Shown here: in pieces, positions 1 to 6,820 of the stretch
Layout: every line of letters starts with the position of its first letter
Numbering within the stretch: the first letter of the stretch is position 1
Source of the DNA: Planctomycetales bacterium
GTDB taxonomy: Bacteria > Planctomycetota > UBA11346
Assembly (NCBI GenBank): GCA_025362255.1
Contig: JANYGY010000130.1
Location: 1 to 17,531, forward strand
Reading direction: 5' to 3'
DNA: 17,531 nt
Notes under the pieces: model-generated
Databases searched by the model: none
The model's input: only the letters and a program-made list of their open reading frames with translations
What the model was told of the DNA's origin: nothing
Made by a program: the position numbers and the translations under genes

Positions 1-177
1 GGTTCGCAGAGATCGCAGAGGTGAGATGGTGGCCGATTCGCTGACTTGGTTGGTCGAACTTGGCCGCCAAATATCCGCTAAAAATCGAAGAAATCGCGAC
101 CCTGGCTCCTCGGCTGCGCTGCTCTGTGCTGTTCTCTGCGAACCTCTGCGACCTCTGCGCCCTCCTGTTTTCCAAAT
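1..177. repeat. Gene-free stretch with CGCAGAG / CTCTGCG short repeats
   Basis: No convincing gene lies here; the open frame that starts at 26 runs antisense into the nuclease gene. CGCAGAG occurs at 5-11 and 14-20. Its reverse complement CTCTGCG occurs at 134-140, 144-150 and 153-159, with a degenerate CTCTGTG at 122-128. Spacing within a cluster is 9-10 bp. Bases 1-12 (GGTTCGCAGAGA) are an exact inverted copy of 133-144. The stretch lies directly downstream of the minus-strand nuclease gene, so it could affect its transcript end. It looks like a dispersed intergenic element rather than a classic terminator. The left edge is cut by the window. Confidence 0.6.
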
Positions 178-1371
178 CTACAAACGTTCGATCACCCCGG
201 CGAGGGCGCGGATGGTCGGCAGATCGTTGAACAGGAACCCGCGCGCGATGAAGACGGGGCTCTCCATGAGCGCCGCATGTTCGCGTTGTTTGGCCACGGC
301 GCGGTCGACGCCGATGATCAGGCCGGGGGCCTCGCCGGCAGCGAGTTGAGCGAGGCGGCGGGTGAGCGCCACGCTGTGCCAGCGATGGAATAATTCGACG
401 GCGTGGGTGACGCCGTTGGATTCAAGCTGCAGATCCGGCACCACCAATTCGCCAGAGGCCATGCCGATGAGCTGCGGCTCGCTGCGCCGCCATGCGGGTT
501 TGCGGGTCGTGATGTCACTCTCCAAGGCGCGGATTTCGGGCGGTATGAACCCGAGGAATCGGGTGTCTCCACGCAGACCGGTTTCATCTGAGAGCAGCAA
601 TTCCTGCTGCGCGCCGCCACGCTCGGGACTGATCCAGGCGGTTGCCTGCCAATGCCGCGCGCAGGCCAGCGCCGGCAGGAACAGCGCCAGATTCAGGCCG
701 TAGCGCGAGGCCTGATCGAGCACGCTGCCCGGCCCGGAGATCACCAGGCACAGCGCATTCCCCGCCGGTCTGACGTCGGCCAGCAACCGCTGCCACCGAA
801 GAGCCTTGAGCAGTTTGCGGCGCAGGCCGATGTCCGGGTCATGGATCGTGACCGTCAGTTCGCGCGCACTCAGCAGCAGACCTTGGCACTGCGCAAGATT
901 GTAGCGCGCGAGCAGATCCTCAGCGGTCAGCGACGGCACCGTCGCCAATACCGCCGCGTGCGGCAGATCGCCGTAGAGCTGTTGCCTCAGCTCGATTGCC
1001 GAAAGTCCCAGTTCAGCTGCGATCAACCCACGGTGCTGATCCGGATCGCTGGGCATGGTGGTCGCCGAGGCCAGCCGCAAGGCGGCCGCGACCAGCGCTT
1101 TTTCGCGCAGTTCCGCGCAACTGGTCGCCTCGCGAAAAGTGCACTCATCGACGAGCAGTTTCTGCAGGCCCTTGGCGGTCTGCAGCGAGCGCGCTTCATG
1201 CAGCACCGCCGATGAGGAATCTTCGAGTTCGCCGATGGTCTGGCCGACGCCCGCGCGCCAGTGCGCCAGCAGATGTTCGGCCAGGGTCACGATCGCTGGC
1301 GTCGGCTTCAGCAACTTGGGCCGCACCTCGCCATTCGCGGTGGAAAAGCGCAGCAGATCTTTACTGAGCAT
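178..1371 (-). CDS. Bax1-like nuclease (DUF790 family), partner of XPB helicase
   Basis: 397 aa. I recognise the DUF790 family, whose archaeal members (Bax1, 'binds archaeal XPB') are nucleases that work with the XPB helicase on damaged or bubble DNA. The family block is clear at about residues 130-175 (QLYGDLP, then ARYNLAQCQGLLLSAR). A C-terminal nuclease-like motif has Asp313 in VPDLQL, then Glu326 in HAVELFHRW, resembling the PD-(D/E)XK arrangement. The N-terminus begins LSKDLLRFS, as family members do. I chose the ATG at 1371 because it overlaps the helicase stop by 11 bp (ATGCTCAGTAA). The open frame extends upstream to 1581, but that extra part is antisense-like low-complexity sequence inside the helicase gene. 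The gene directly follows the XPB-like helicase, as expected for this pair. The family call is firm. Cellular role in this bacterium (repair or other) is inference. Confidence 0.88.
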   Translation of the reverse strand: MLSKDLLRFSTANGEVRPKLLKPTPAIVTLAEHLLAHWRAGVGQTIGELEDSSSAVLHEARSLQTAKGLQKLLVDECTFREATSCAELREKALVAAALRLASATTMPSDPDQHRGLIAAELGLSAIELRQQLYGDLPHAAVLATVPSLTAEDLLARYNLAQCQGLLLSARELTVTIHDPDIGLRRKLLKALRWQRLLADVRPAGNALCLVISGPGSVLDQASRYGLNLALFLPALACARHWQATAWISPERGGAQQELLLSDETGLRGDTRFLGFIPPEIRALESDITTRKPAWRRSEPQLIGMASGELVVPDLQLESNGVTHAVELFHRWHSVALTRRLAQLAAGEAPGLIIGVDRAVAKQREHAALMESPVFIARGFLFNDLPTIRALAGVIERL

Positions 1372-2770
1372 CGACCGGCCCCGATTCATCGAATAGCTCG
1401 TTGCCATCCTGGCCGAAGGCGACGTGATTCCGCCGGCGTTCGCTGGTGTAGGCCTCGGCTGTGCCGGCGGACAGGATCTCGTACAGGATCGCGACCTTGC
1501 CTTTGCTCGGGCGAAGGATGCGGCCCAGGCGTTGCACATGTTCGCGCACGCTGCCCGATCCCGAGACGATGATGCCGACACTCGCCTCGGGCACGTCGAC
1601 GCCTTCGTTGAGCACTTTGCTGGTCGCCAGCACCGGGAATTCGCCAGAGCGAAAACGATCGAGCATGCGTTTGCGCTCAGCCGCTTTGGTGTGATGGGTC
1701 AGCACCGGCAATACGAAGCTGCTGCCGATCTCATAAGCGGTGTGGTTATCGTCAGCAAAGACGATGCAGCGCTCGCCGGCATGATCGCGCAGCAGTTGCC
1801 AGACCGCGCGCAGTTTGCCGCGCCCTGAGCGCGACAATCGGCGCTGTTCGCGATACGCGCGCATCGCGGTGCGCCCACGCGGATCGCGCGCCGCCGCCGC
1901 GAGAAATTTCATCCACCCGTCGGCTGCGCCGAAATCGACGCCGCTCGCGCGCACGAAGGCGAGGTATTCCTTGCGGTTCAGCTCGTACGATTCCTGCTCA
2001 TCCGGATCGAGCGGCACTTCGATGATCTCGGCTTGGTAGTTGGCGAGATAATTTCCTTCCAGGGCGGTGATCGCGGTGCGATGGACTTCCGGCCCGAGCA
2101 GATCCGTGAGTCGCGCGTGCAAGCCGTCGAGCCGCTCGGGCGTCGCCGTCAGGCCAAGCCGAAACGGCGCGAGGCATTGCTGCGCCGCCAAGGACGTCAC
2201 GCCCGCGGGCAGGTGATGGCACTCATCCGCGATCAGCAGCCCGAAACGGTTGCCGTGATGCGGCATGAACAGCACCGCCGAATCATAGGTCGACACGGTC
2301 ACCGGCAGCAATTCCTTGTCGCCCCCGCCATAGCGCCCGATGCGTGTGCCCAGCCGCTTTTCGAGATCGCCGGCCCACTGCTGCACGAGGTCGATGGTCG
2401 GCGCCAGGATCAGCGTCGAGCGCTGAGTCGCGAGCAGACAGCGCAACGCGACATAGCTTTTCCCGGCGCCGGTGGGCAGCACCACCACGCCCTGACGACG
2501 CGCCGCCAGCCAGGCATCGATCGCCTGCTGTTGATACGGGCGCAAGGTCTGCGGCGCTGCTTCATGCAATCGGAGGACTTCATACGCCTTGGCGTCATCG
2601 GTGTAGGCGACGACGCCATGCAAGGCGCGGAGGATCGCCGCATAATTGCCAGCCTGAGCGCGATGCCGCTGGATCCGCCCATCGAAAACACACAGGCCCT
2701 CAAGCAGCTCGGCGTGTTCGCCCAGGCCCTCGATGACCAGGGTGCCGTCGGCGAACCCGATGGTGATCAC
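1361..2770 (-). CDS. XPB/Rad25-like superfamily 2 DNA helicase
   Basis: 469 aa. A 3'-5' SF2 helicase of the XPB type that probably opens DNA for the downstream nuclease. Visible parts in order: a short N-terminal domain (about 1-70) where archaeal XPB has its damage-recognition domain; a Q-like motif (LRPYQQQAID, 76-85); Walker A LPTGAGKS (98-105); DECH box (182-185); TAT motif III (208-210) followed by PERLDG; a helical, charged insertion about 255-320 in the place of the XPB thumb; motif V TSKVLNEGVDVP (383-394); motif VI QRLGRILRP (413-421). The XPB 'RED' motif appears here as R213-L214-D215. The start is GTG at 2770, which overlaps the LysM gene stop in a GTGA, so translation is probably coupled; I see no good ribosome site. 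Bacterial XPB homologues are known (for example in mycobacteria), and its pairing with DUF790 supports the call over a generic DEAD/DEAH helicase. Confidence 0.9.
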   Translation of the reverse strand: MITIGFADGTLVIEGLGEHAELLEGLCVFDGRIQRHRAQAGNYAAILRALHGVVAYTDDAKAYEVLRLHEAAPQTLRPYQQQAIDAWLAARRQGVVVLPTGAGKSYVALRCLLATQRSTLILAPTIDLVQQWAGDLEKRLGTRIGRYGGGDKELLPVTVSTYDSAVLFMPHHGNRFGLLIADECHHLPAGVTSLAAQQCLAPFRLGLTATPERLDGLHARLTDLLGPEVHRTAITALEGNYLANYQAEIIEVPLDPDEQESYELNRKEYLAFVRASGVDFGAADGWMKFLAAAARDPRGRTAMRAYREQRRLSRSGRGKLRAVWQLLRDHAGERCIVFADDNHTAYEIGSSFVLPVLTHHTKAAERKRMLDRFRSGEFPVLATSKVLNEGVDVPEASVGIIVSGSGSVREHVQRLGRILRPSKGKVAILYEILSAGTAEAYTSERRRNHVAFGQDGNELFDESGPVDAQ

Positions 2771-3474
2771 GGCTTGGGAGGAATCGTCAGCACGCTGCCG
2801 ACCGTCATCTGCGCTGGATCCAGCCCGGGATTCGCGGTAATCAGCAGACGCCAGTGTTCGGGGGCGCCATAGAAGATCGTGCTGATGTCGGCCAGCGTAT
2901 CGCCCGGCTGCACGCGATACGTGCGCGCGCTGCTCGGTGCTGTGGCATTGGTCGAGTTGTTGAGCGTTGGATCAGGCACCCCGGCGTTCGCCGGCGCCAC
3001 CACCGAAAACGCCAAGATTACGCTCAGATTTGCGGTCGGCTGACGCACGCGTTTGGCGAGGTAATCGACAACTCCTTGGCGCAATTCCTCCGCCGGATGC
3101 GTGAGCGGACCGCTGCCGGTGAGGGTCAGATGCACGGTGGCCTTGGCCCACCGCCAATCGCCATCATTGGGATCGATCCCCGGCACCCACGTCGGCAGCT
3201 CATCGATGACCACGCGCGAGGTCCAGCCGGGCGCCACTGCGGCATCGAGATCGGTGGTGATATGACGCACCGTTTCATCGCGATGGTGACGATCGGTGTT
3301 GGCGATGATGCGGCCGTCATCGGTCAGCAGCGCACCGTTGCCGCGAGAACCTTCGACGGTTGGCGCGCACCCATCCAGTGCCACCACCGCCAGCGAGATG
3401 AACGCCAGCGCCGCCAATGCACCGGTGGCACGCTTGAAAACAAAAGACGGTACGACCGATGAGAGGGCACGCAT
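2767..3474 (-). CDS. LysM-domain envelope protein, probable lipoprotein
   Basis: 235 aa from the ATG at 3474. The N-terminus has basic residues, then a hydrophobic stretch (about 16-33, ATGALAALAFISLAVVAL) ending in LDGC with Cys36, a tolerable but atypical lipobox because Asp is at -2. Residues 40-165 form a domain I do not recognise. A proline/asparagine/serine/threonine linker (about 161-183) follows. The C-terminal LysM is clear at about 184-233: YRVQPGDTLADIS, FYG, W, ITANPG, then SVLTIP. LysM binds peptidoglycan or chitin-like glycans, so the protein likely sits in the periplasm attached to membrane and wall. The frame continues upstream to 4074 but that part is antisense to the methyltransferase. 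The gene is first in the unit with the helicase and nuclease (4-bp overlap). Why a wall-binding protein is coupled to a helicase-nuclease pair is unknown. The domain call is sure and the lipidation is not. Confidence 0.82.
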   Translation of the reverse strand: MRALSSVVPSFVFKRATGALAALAFISLAVVALDGCAPTVEGSRGNGALLTDDGRIIANTDRHHRDETVRHITTDLDAAVAPGWTSRVVIDELPTWVPGIDPNDGDWRWAKATVHLTLTGSGPLTHPAEELRQGVVDYLAKRVRQPTANLSVILAFSVVAPANAGVPDPTLNNSTNATAPSSARTYRVQPGDTLADISTIFYGAPEHWRLLITANPGLDPAQMTVGSVLTIPPKP

Positions 3475-3567
3475 GCCGGCAAAGCTTCGGCGACCCACCG
3501 AAAACCCAATCGCGATGTACGCGCGGGCAGACCCTTCCCCCGGTGATCGGCACGGCAGGCTTGGATC
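3475..3567. promoter_or_regulatory. Divergent intergenic region: LysM-helicase-nuclease unit / methyltransferase
   Basis: These 93 bp separate two divergent starts (3474 minus, 3568 plus) and must hold both promoters unless one transcript starts inside a gene. I could not pick a convincing -35/-10 pair on either strand, and ribosome sites are weak on both sides (GGCAGG about 8 bp before the methyltransferase ATG). Confidence 0.4.
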
Positions 3568-4404
3568 ATGGCGAAGCAATACCCCGGCCGCAGTTACACG
3601 CCCAAACCGCGGGCGCCAGAGCGTCGCGCGGCGGCCGAGACCGCGTGGGAAAGACCCGCCGCATGGTACGATCAGCTGGTCGGCCAGGGCGGCGATGATT
3701 TTTATCGCGAGCTGATCCTGCCGACGGTGCTCAGCCGCTTGGCGGCAACCAAAGGCCAACGCGTGCTCGATGTCGGTTGCGGTCAGGGCGTCCTCGGTCG
3801 CGTGCTCGCGCTTGAGGGCCTGCGCTCGCTCGGCGTCGATGCGAGTCCGAGTCTGATCGAAGCCGCCCAGGCCCGGGCCGCTGCCACCGTAACCAGCACT
3901 GCTGATTATCGCGTCGGCGATGCCCGCGATCTGACCGCCGCACTCGGTGACGAACGCTGCGACCATGCGGCGATGATCATGTGCCTGCAGGATCTCGATC
4001 CGATCGCGCCGGTGCTGCAAGGCGTCGCCCGCCACGTGACTCCGGGTGGACGCATCGTCGCGGTGATGACCCATCCCTGCTTTCGCATCCCCCGACGCAG
4101 TTCATGGGGATGGGACGAGGACAACGGCGTTCAATTCCGCCGGCTCGATGGCTATGCCTCACCGATGCAGGTGCCGATCAAGATCCACCCCGGGATGCCC
4201 CACGACGCCAGCCGCACGCTCAGTTTCCATCGACCGCTGGCCGCCTACATCGCCGCCTTCGGCACCGCTGGCCTGGGCGTGATCGCGATCGACGAACTCT
4301 ACAGCCACCGTCGCGGTACCATCGGCAGCCGTTCAGGCGCCGAAGACCGCGCGGCCAAGGAATTCCCGGTGTTCCTGGTGATCACTGCCGAACACCGGCG
4401 GTGA
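3568..4404 (+). CDS. Class I SAM-dependent methyltransferase
   Basis: 278 aa. A Rossmann-fold methyltransferase that uses S-adenosylmethionine; the substrate cannot be read from the sequence. Motif I is VLDVGCGQG (66-74), the acidic residue after strand 2 is Asp91 (GVDAS), a GDARDL follows at 118-122, and the motif IV region is MIMCLQDLDP (136-145), with the post-motif VTPGGRIVAVMTHPCF at 157-172. The C-terminal part (about 175-278) has SFHRP and an EFPVFLVITAEH ending, as in small-molecule methyltransferases. The basic, proline-rich first 25 residues may be disordered. The gene stands alone on the plus strand between two minus-strand units, divergent from the LysM gene and convergent with hisS (33-bp gap). 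Family call is strong, and I make no claim on substrate. Confidence 0.85.
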   Translation: MAKQYPGRSYTPKPRAPERRAAAETAWERPAAWYDQLVGQGGDDFYRELILPTVLSRLAATKGQRVLDVGCGQGVLGRVLALEGLRSLGVDASPSLIEAAQARAAATVTSTADYRVGDARDLTAALGDERCDHAAMIMCLQDLDPIAPVLQGVARHVTPGGRIVAVMTHPCFRIPRRSSWGWDEDNGVQFRRLDGYASPMQVPIKIHPGMPHDASRTLSFHRPLAAYIAAFGTAGLGVIAIDELYSHRRGTIGSRSGAEDRAAKEFPVFLVITAEHRR

Positions 4405-4426
4405 ACACACCCGCTTTCAGGGCTTA

Positions 4427-4439
4427 AGAGACTGTCTCT
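4427..4439. terminator. Small hairpin in convergent gap, possible weak terminator
   Basis: AGAGACTGTCTCT is a perfect 13-nt inverted repeat (6-bp arms, 1-nt centre) between the convergent methyltransferase and hisS stops, and it overlaps the hisS TAG. AT-rich bases flank it on both sides (CTTA before, AAATAAAA after). The stem is short and AT-poor pairing is limited, so a terminator role is a guess. Confidence 0.25.
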
Positions 4440-5748
4440 AAATAAAATCCGTCAGCGGCAGTTTCCGTTCTTGGCGTTCGGTGCCGCCGAGGGTGCGCTC
4501 GACCACGATGCCGTCGCGGACTTCATTGCTGCCGAGGATGAACAGGCGGGCGGCGCCGTCGGTTTCGGCGCGTTCGATGACGTGCTTGAAGCGTCGGCCG
4601 CTGTAATCGACCGCGACTTGGCGGCCTTGGCGACGAAGAGCCGCCGCGATGCGGTTGGCGACCGGAAATTCGAGGGCGCTCATCGGGAAGACGATGTCGT
4701 CGACCTTTTTTGGCAACGCTGGCAGACGGCCAAGCTCAGCGAGGAGTTCGCAGATGACGACATCGCCAAACCCGAATCCGACCATCGGAATCGCGGTGCC
4801 GCCCAGCTGTTCGCAGAGCTTGTCGTAACGCCCGCCGCCAGCGACGGCGCGGCGGATCGAGCCGACTTGGGCGAAGACCTCCCACACCGTGCCGGTGTAA
4901 TAGCTCAGCCCGCGAATCACCGACAGGTCGATCCGGATCAAGTGGTCGATGCCGAAACTTGCCGCCAACTCGTGAAGTTCGCGCAGCGCGACCAGACCGG
5001 CATTGTCCGCCGGCACGTGGAGCGCCAGCTGGTCGAGTCCGCGCACATCAAGCAGGCGCAAAATCGCCGCGGCCTGCTCTGGCGTGGTGCCGACCTTGGC
5101 CAACTCGGCCGTGGTCCCCGCGTCACCGATCTTGTCGCGCTTGTCGATGCAGACGCAGACCTGGGCAAAGCGGTCGCCGGTGATGCCCATGCCATCGAGG
5201 AAATGACCGAGCACTTGGCGGCTGCTGACCTTCCAGATGACTTCGGGTTCGACTCCGCCAACGCAGTCCGACGCCGCGACGGTGAGGCCGACGCGCCGGC
5301 AGAATTCGACCTGCGCCGCGATCAATTCAGCTTCGGCGGCGACCGAGCCGAGACCGACGATGTCCATGTTCCATTGGTAGTGCTCGCGCTTGCGACCGCG
5401 CTGGGTCTCTTCGTAACGGAAACACTGCGGCAACGAAAACCACCGCGCAGGCAGGGCCAACGCCGCGCCTTTGGCCATCACCATGCGCGCCAGCGACGGC
5501 GTCAATTCGGGACGCAGCGCCAGATGGCGATCACCCTTGTCACGGAAATCGTAGAGCTGGCCGGTGATCTCGTCGCCCGCCTTGCGGATGAAAAGCTCGG
5601 CATGTTCGAGCACGCAGGCGTCGTATTCTTCAAAGCCGAACGAGCGCGCGACGTCACGCCAATGGGCAAACAACCACGTGCGCACCCGCATGTCTTCGGG
5701 GTACAGATCACGGGTGCCCTTGACGGGCTGAAGATCGATTTGGCTCAT
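4438..5748 (-). CDS. hisS: Histidyl-tRNA synthetase
   Basis: 436 aa, close to the usual 420-450. A class II aminoacyl-tRNA synthetase that charges tRNA-His in the cytoplasm. Features: N-terminal KGTRDLYPEDM (10-20); LALRPELTPSLARMV (76-90); motif 2 loop FRYEETQRGRKREHYQWNMDI (110-130); the histidine-binding RGLSYYTGTVWEVF (279-292); AGGGRYDKL (303-311); and the motif 3 region VGFGFGDVV (323-331), where the more common GxxxGxER arginine is replaced. The C-terminal anticodon-binding domain spans about 350-436. The ATG at 5748 is preceded by GAGAA with a spacing near 7. It lies 53 bp downstream of the reductase gene on the same strand, so the two may be cotranscribed. Confidence 0.96.
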   Translation of the reverse strand: MSQIDLQPVKGTRDLYPEDMRVRTWLFAHWRDVARSFGFEEYDACVLEHAELFIRKAGDEITGQLYDFRDKGDRHLALRPELTPSLARMVMAKGAALALPARWFSLPQCFRYEETQRGRKREHYQWNMDIVGLGSVAAEAELIAAQVEFCRRVGLTVAASDCVGGVEPEVIWKVSSRQVLGHFLDGMGITGDRFAQVCVCIDKRDKIGDAGTTAELAKVGTTPEQAAAILRLLDVRGLDQLALHVPADNAGLVALRELHELAASFGIDHLIRIDLSVIRGLSYYTGTVWEVFAQVGSIRRAVAGGGRYDKLCEQLGGTAIPMVGFGFGDVVICELLAELGRLPALPKKVDDIVFPMSALEFPVANRIAAALRRQGRQVAVDYSGRRFKHVIERAETDGAARLFILGSNEVRDGIVVERTLGGTERQERKLPLTDFI

Positions 5749-5801
5749 GCGGTATTCTCAAAGAATTTTTGGGCAAAGGTTTCGCCAGCGTGGCGTTGAG
5801 G

Positions 5802-6686
5802 TCACGCCTTCCAGAATTCTTCGACCAGGTAGGTCGAGATTCCGCAATGGACGAGCGGCTCTTTGAGGTCTTCGATCATTCCCGGATTGCCGCAGGCGAG
5901 GAATGCCGTCCGGCTCGGATCGATCAACGCGCCGACCGCATGCGCGTCGACTCCGGTCGGCATCTCCACCGTCCGTCCATCGGGCAGCGGTTGCTGCAAC
6001 ACGTGGCGCACGACTTCGTTGACCCGGCCCTTGGCGATGGACGGATTCCAACCGCGCGCGGCGTCGGGCCGTGAACTGGTCTGGATATACGTGAAGTCGA
6101 AACCCTGCCCGCGGGCGGCGGCATAGGCCGTCAGCTCTGGCCCATAGCCGAATTCGTCGGCGTACGCCGCGCCGTGGAACAGGATGACGCGATAGGTCGA
6201 CGGCACGCCAGCGAGATGCTGCTTCCACATGGTGCGGATCTGGGCGACGAACGGCGCCAGTCCGGTGCCGGTGGCGACCATCACCAGGGTCTGCTTCTGC
6301 GCCACCGCGACGGTGAATTTGCCCTTGGGCGACAGGTAATGGAACGTCGCTCCCGCCTCTTGGGCAAAGATCGTCGGGGTCAACGCGCCGCCTTCGACCA
6401 GCGCGATGTAGAACTCGATGGTCCCCTCATCGAGCGGACTGCCGGCGATCGAGTACGCCCGAGGCACGAAGCCGGTTGGCGTGTCGAGACCCAACGTGGT
6501 GTACTGACCTGCCTGATACCACCACCGCGGGGCGAGGTCGGGCTTGAGCTTGAACACGCCGAGACGCCCGCCGGCAAAAACCTCTTTGCTGACCAAGGTC
6601 GCGGTGGCCATCTTCTTTTTGAGCATCTCGTTGGCCGCAGCGACCTTCGGATTGATGACGTGGGGCGTGGCGGGGATTTCGTTCAT
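5802..6686 (-). CDS. fpr: Ferredoxin/flavodoxin-NADP reductase (FNR family)
   Basis: 294 aa. An FAD enzyme that moves electrons between NADPH and ferredoxin or flavodoxin in the cytoplasm. The FAD-binding motif is RAYSIAGSP (76-84). The NAD(P) part has ATGTGLAPFVAQI (138-150) and ACGNPGMIEDLK (264-275), and the C-terminus is VEEFWKA with an aromatic near the end, as in bacterial Fpr. It is about 35 residues longer than E. coli Fpr, with an N-terminal extension (1-25) and some loop length. The start at 6686 is supported by AAAGG at 6697-6693, six bases upstream. The gyrB terminator lies upstream, so this gene must have its own promoter in 6687-6762, where a strong inverted repeat sits. The symbol is by family resemblance; other FNR-like reductases are possible. 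Confidence 0.85.
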   Translation of the reverse strand: MNEIPATPHVINPKVAAANEMLKKKMATATLVSKEVFAGGRLGVFKLKPDLAPRWWYQAGQYTTLGLDTPTGFVPRAYSIAGSPLDEGTIEFYIALVEGGALTPTIFAQEAGATFHYLSPKGKFTVAVAQKQTLVMVATGTGLAPFVAQIRTMWKQHLAGVPSTYRVILFHGAAYADEFGYGPELTAYAAARGQGFDFTYIQTSSRPDAARGWNPSIAKGRVNEVVRHVLQQPLPDGRTVEMPTGVDAHAVGALIDPSRTAFLACGNPGMIEDLKEPLVHCGISTYLVEEFWKA

Positions 6687-6692
6687 GATCGA

Positions 6693-6697
6693 CCTTT
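6693..6697 (-). promoter_or_regulatory. Ribosome binding site of the NADP reductase gene
   Basis: AAAGG on the minus strand ends six bases before the ATG at 6686 and fixes that start. Confidence 0.55.
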
Positions 6698-6712
6698 GCA
6701 GTGGCGGCGAGG

Positions 6713-6743
6713 ATCGTTGCGCAGCGCCTCTGTACGCAACGAT
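6713..6743. promoter_or_regulatory. Inverted repeat ATCGTTGCG-N13-CGCAACGAT upstream of the reductase gene
   Basis: Two perfect 9-bp arms (6713-6721 and 6735-6743) are separated by 13 bp, giving a centre-to-centre distance of 22 bp, about two helical turns. It lies 26-57 bp before the reductase ATG, in the only place a promoter can be. This geometry fits a dimeric repressor or activator operator; a transcript hairpin is the alternative. No T-run follows, so it is not a terminator. Confidence 0.5.
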
Positions 6744-6762
6744 TTGTGCGCAGCACGTCAGA

Positions 6763-6806
6763 TAGCAAAAAAAAGCCCATCCGGCGCACTGCGCCGGATG
6801 GGCTTT
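6763..6806 (-). terminator. Rho-independent terminator of gyrB
   Basis: Read on the minus strand, AAAGCCCATCCGGCGCA pairs perfectly with its complement (plus-strand arms 6772-6788 and 6790-6806, effectively a 15-bp stem with a 3-nt loop). A run of eight T follows (plus-strand A 6767-6774), just past the gyrB stop. The plus-strand side lacks a T-run of similar length, so it acts for gyrB. Confidence 0.93.
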
Positions 6807-6820
6807 GACACTTTTGGCGA

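Noticed and set aside
1372..1581. Upstream extension of the Bax1-like protein
   Set aside because: It would read 70 residues of Ser/Arg/Ala-rich shadow inside the helicase gene; the ATG at 1371 gives the family N-terminus and normal overlap.
2033..2872. 279-codon open frame on the plus strand, antisense to the helicase
   Set aside because: No recognisable domain, and it overlaps the helicase motifs on the other strand.
178..3474. Phage-defence island
   Set aside because: A helicase-nuclease pair can be defensive, but the neighbours are gyrB, hisS and other housekeeping or envelope genes, with no integrase, transposase or base-composition shift seen.
3475..4074. Upstream extension of the LysM protein
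   Set aside because: It is antisense to the methyltransferase, and the signal-peptide-like start is at 3474.
4471..5799. 442-codon open frame on the plus strand, antisense to hisS
   Set aside because: Fully covered by the clear histidyl-tRNA synthetase gene on the other strand.
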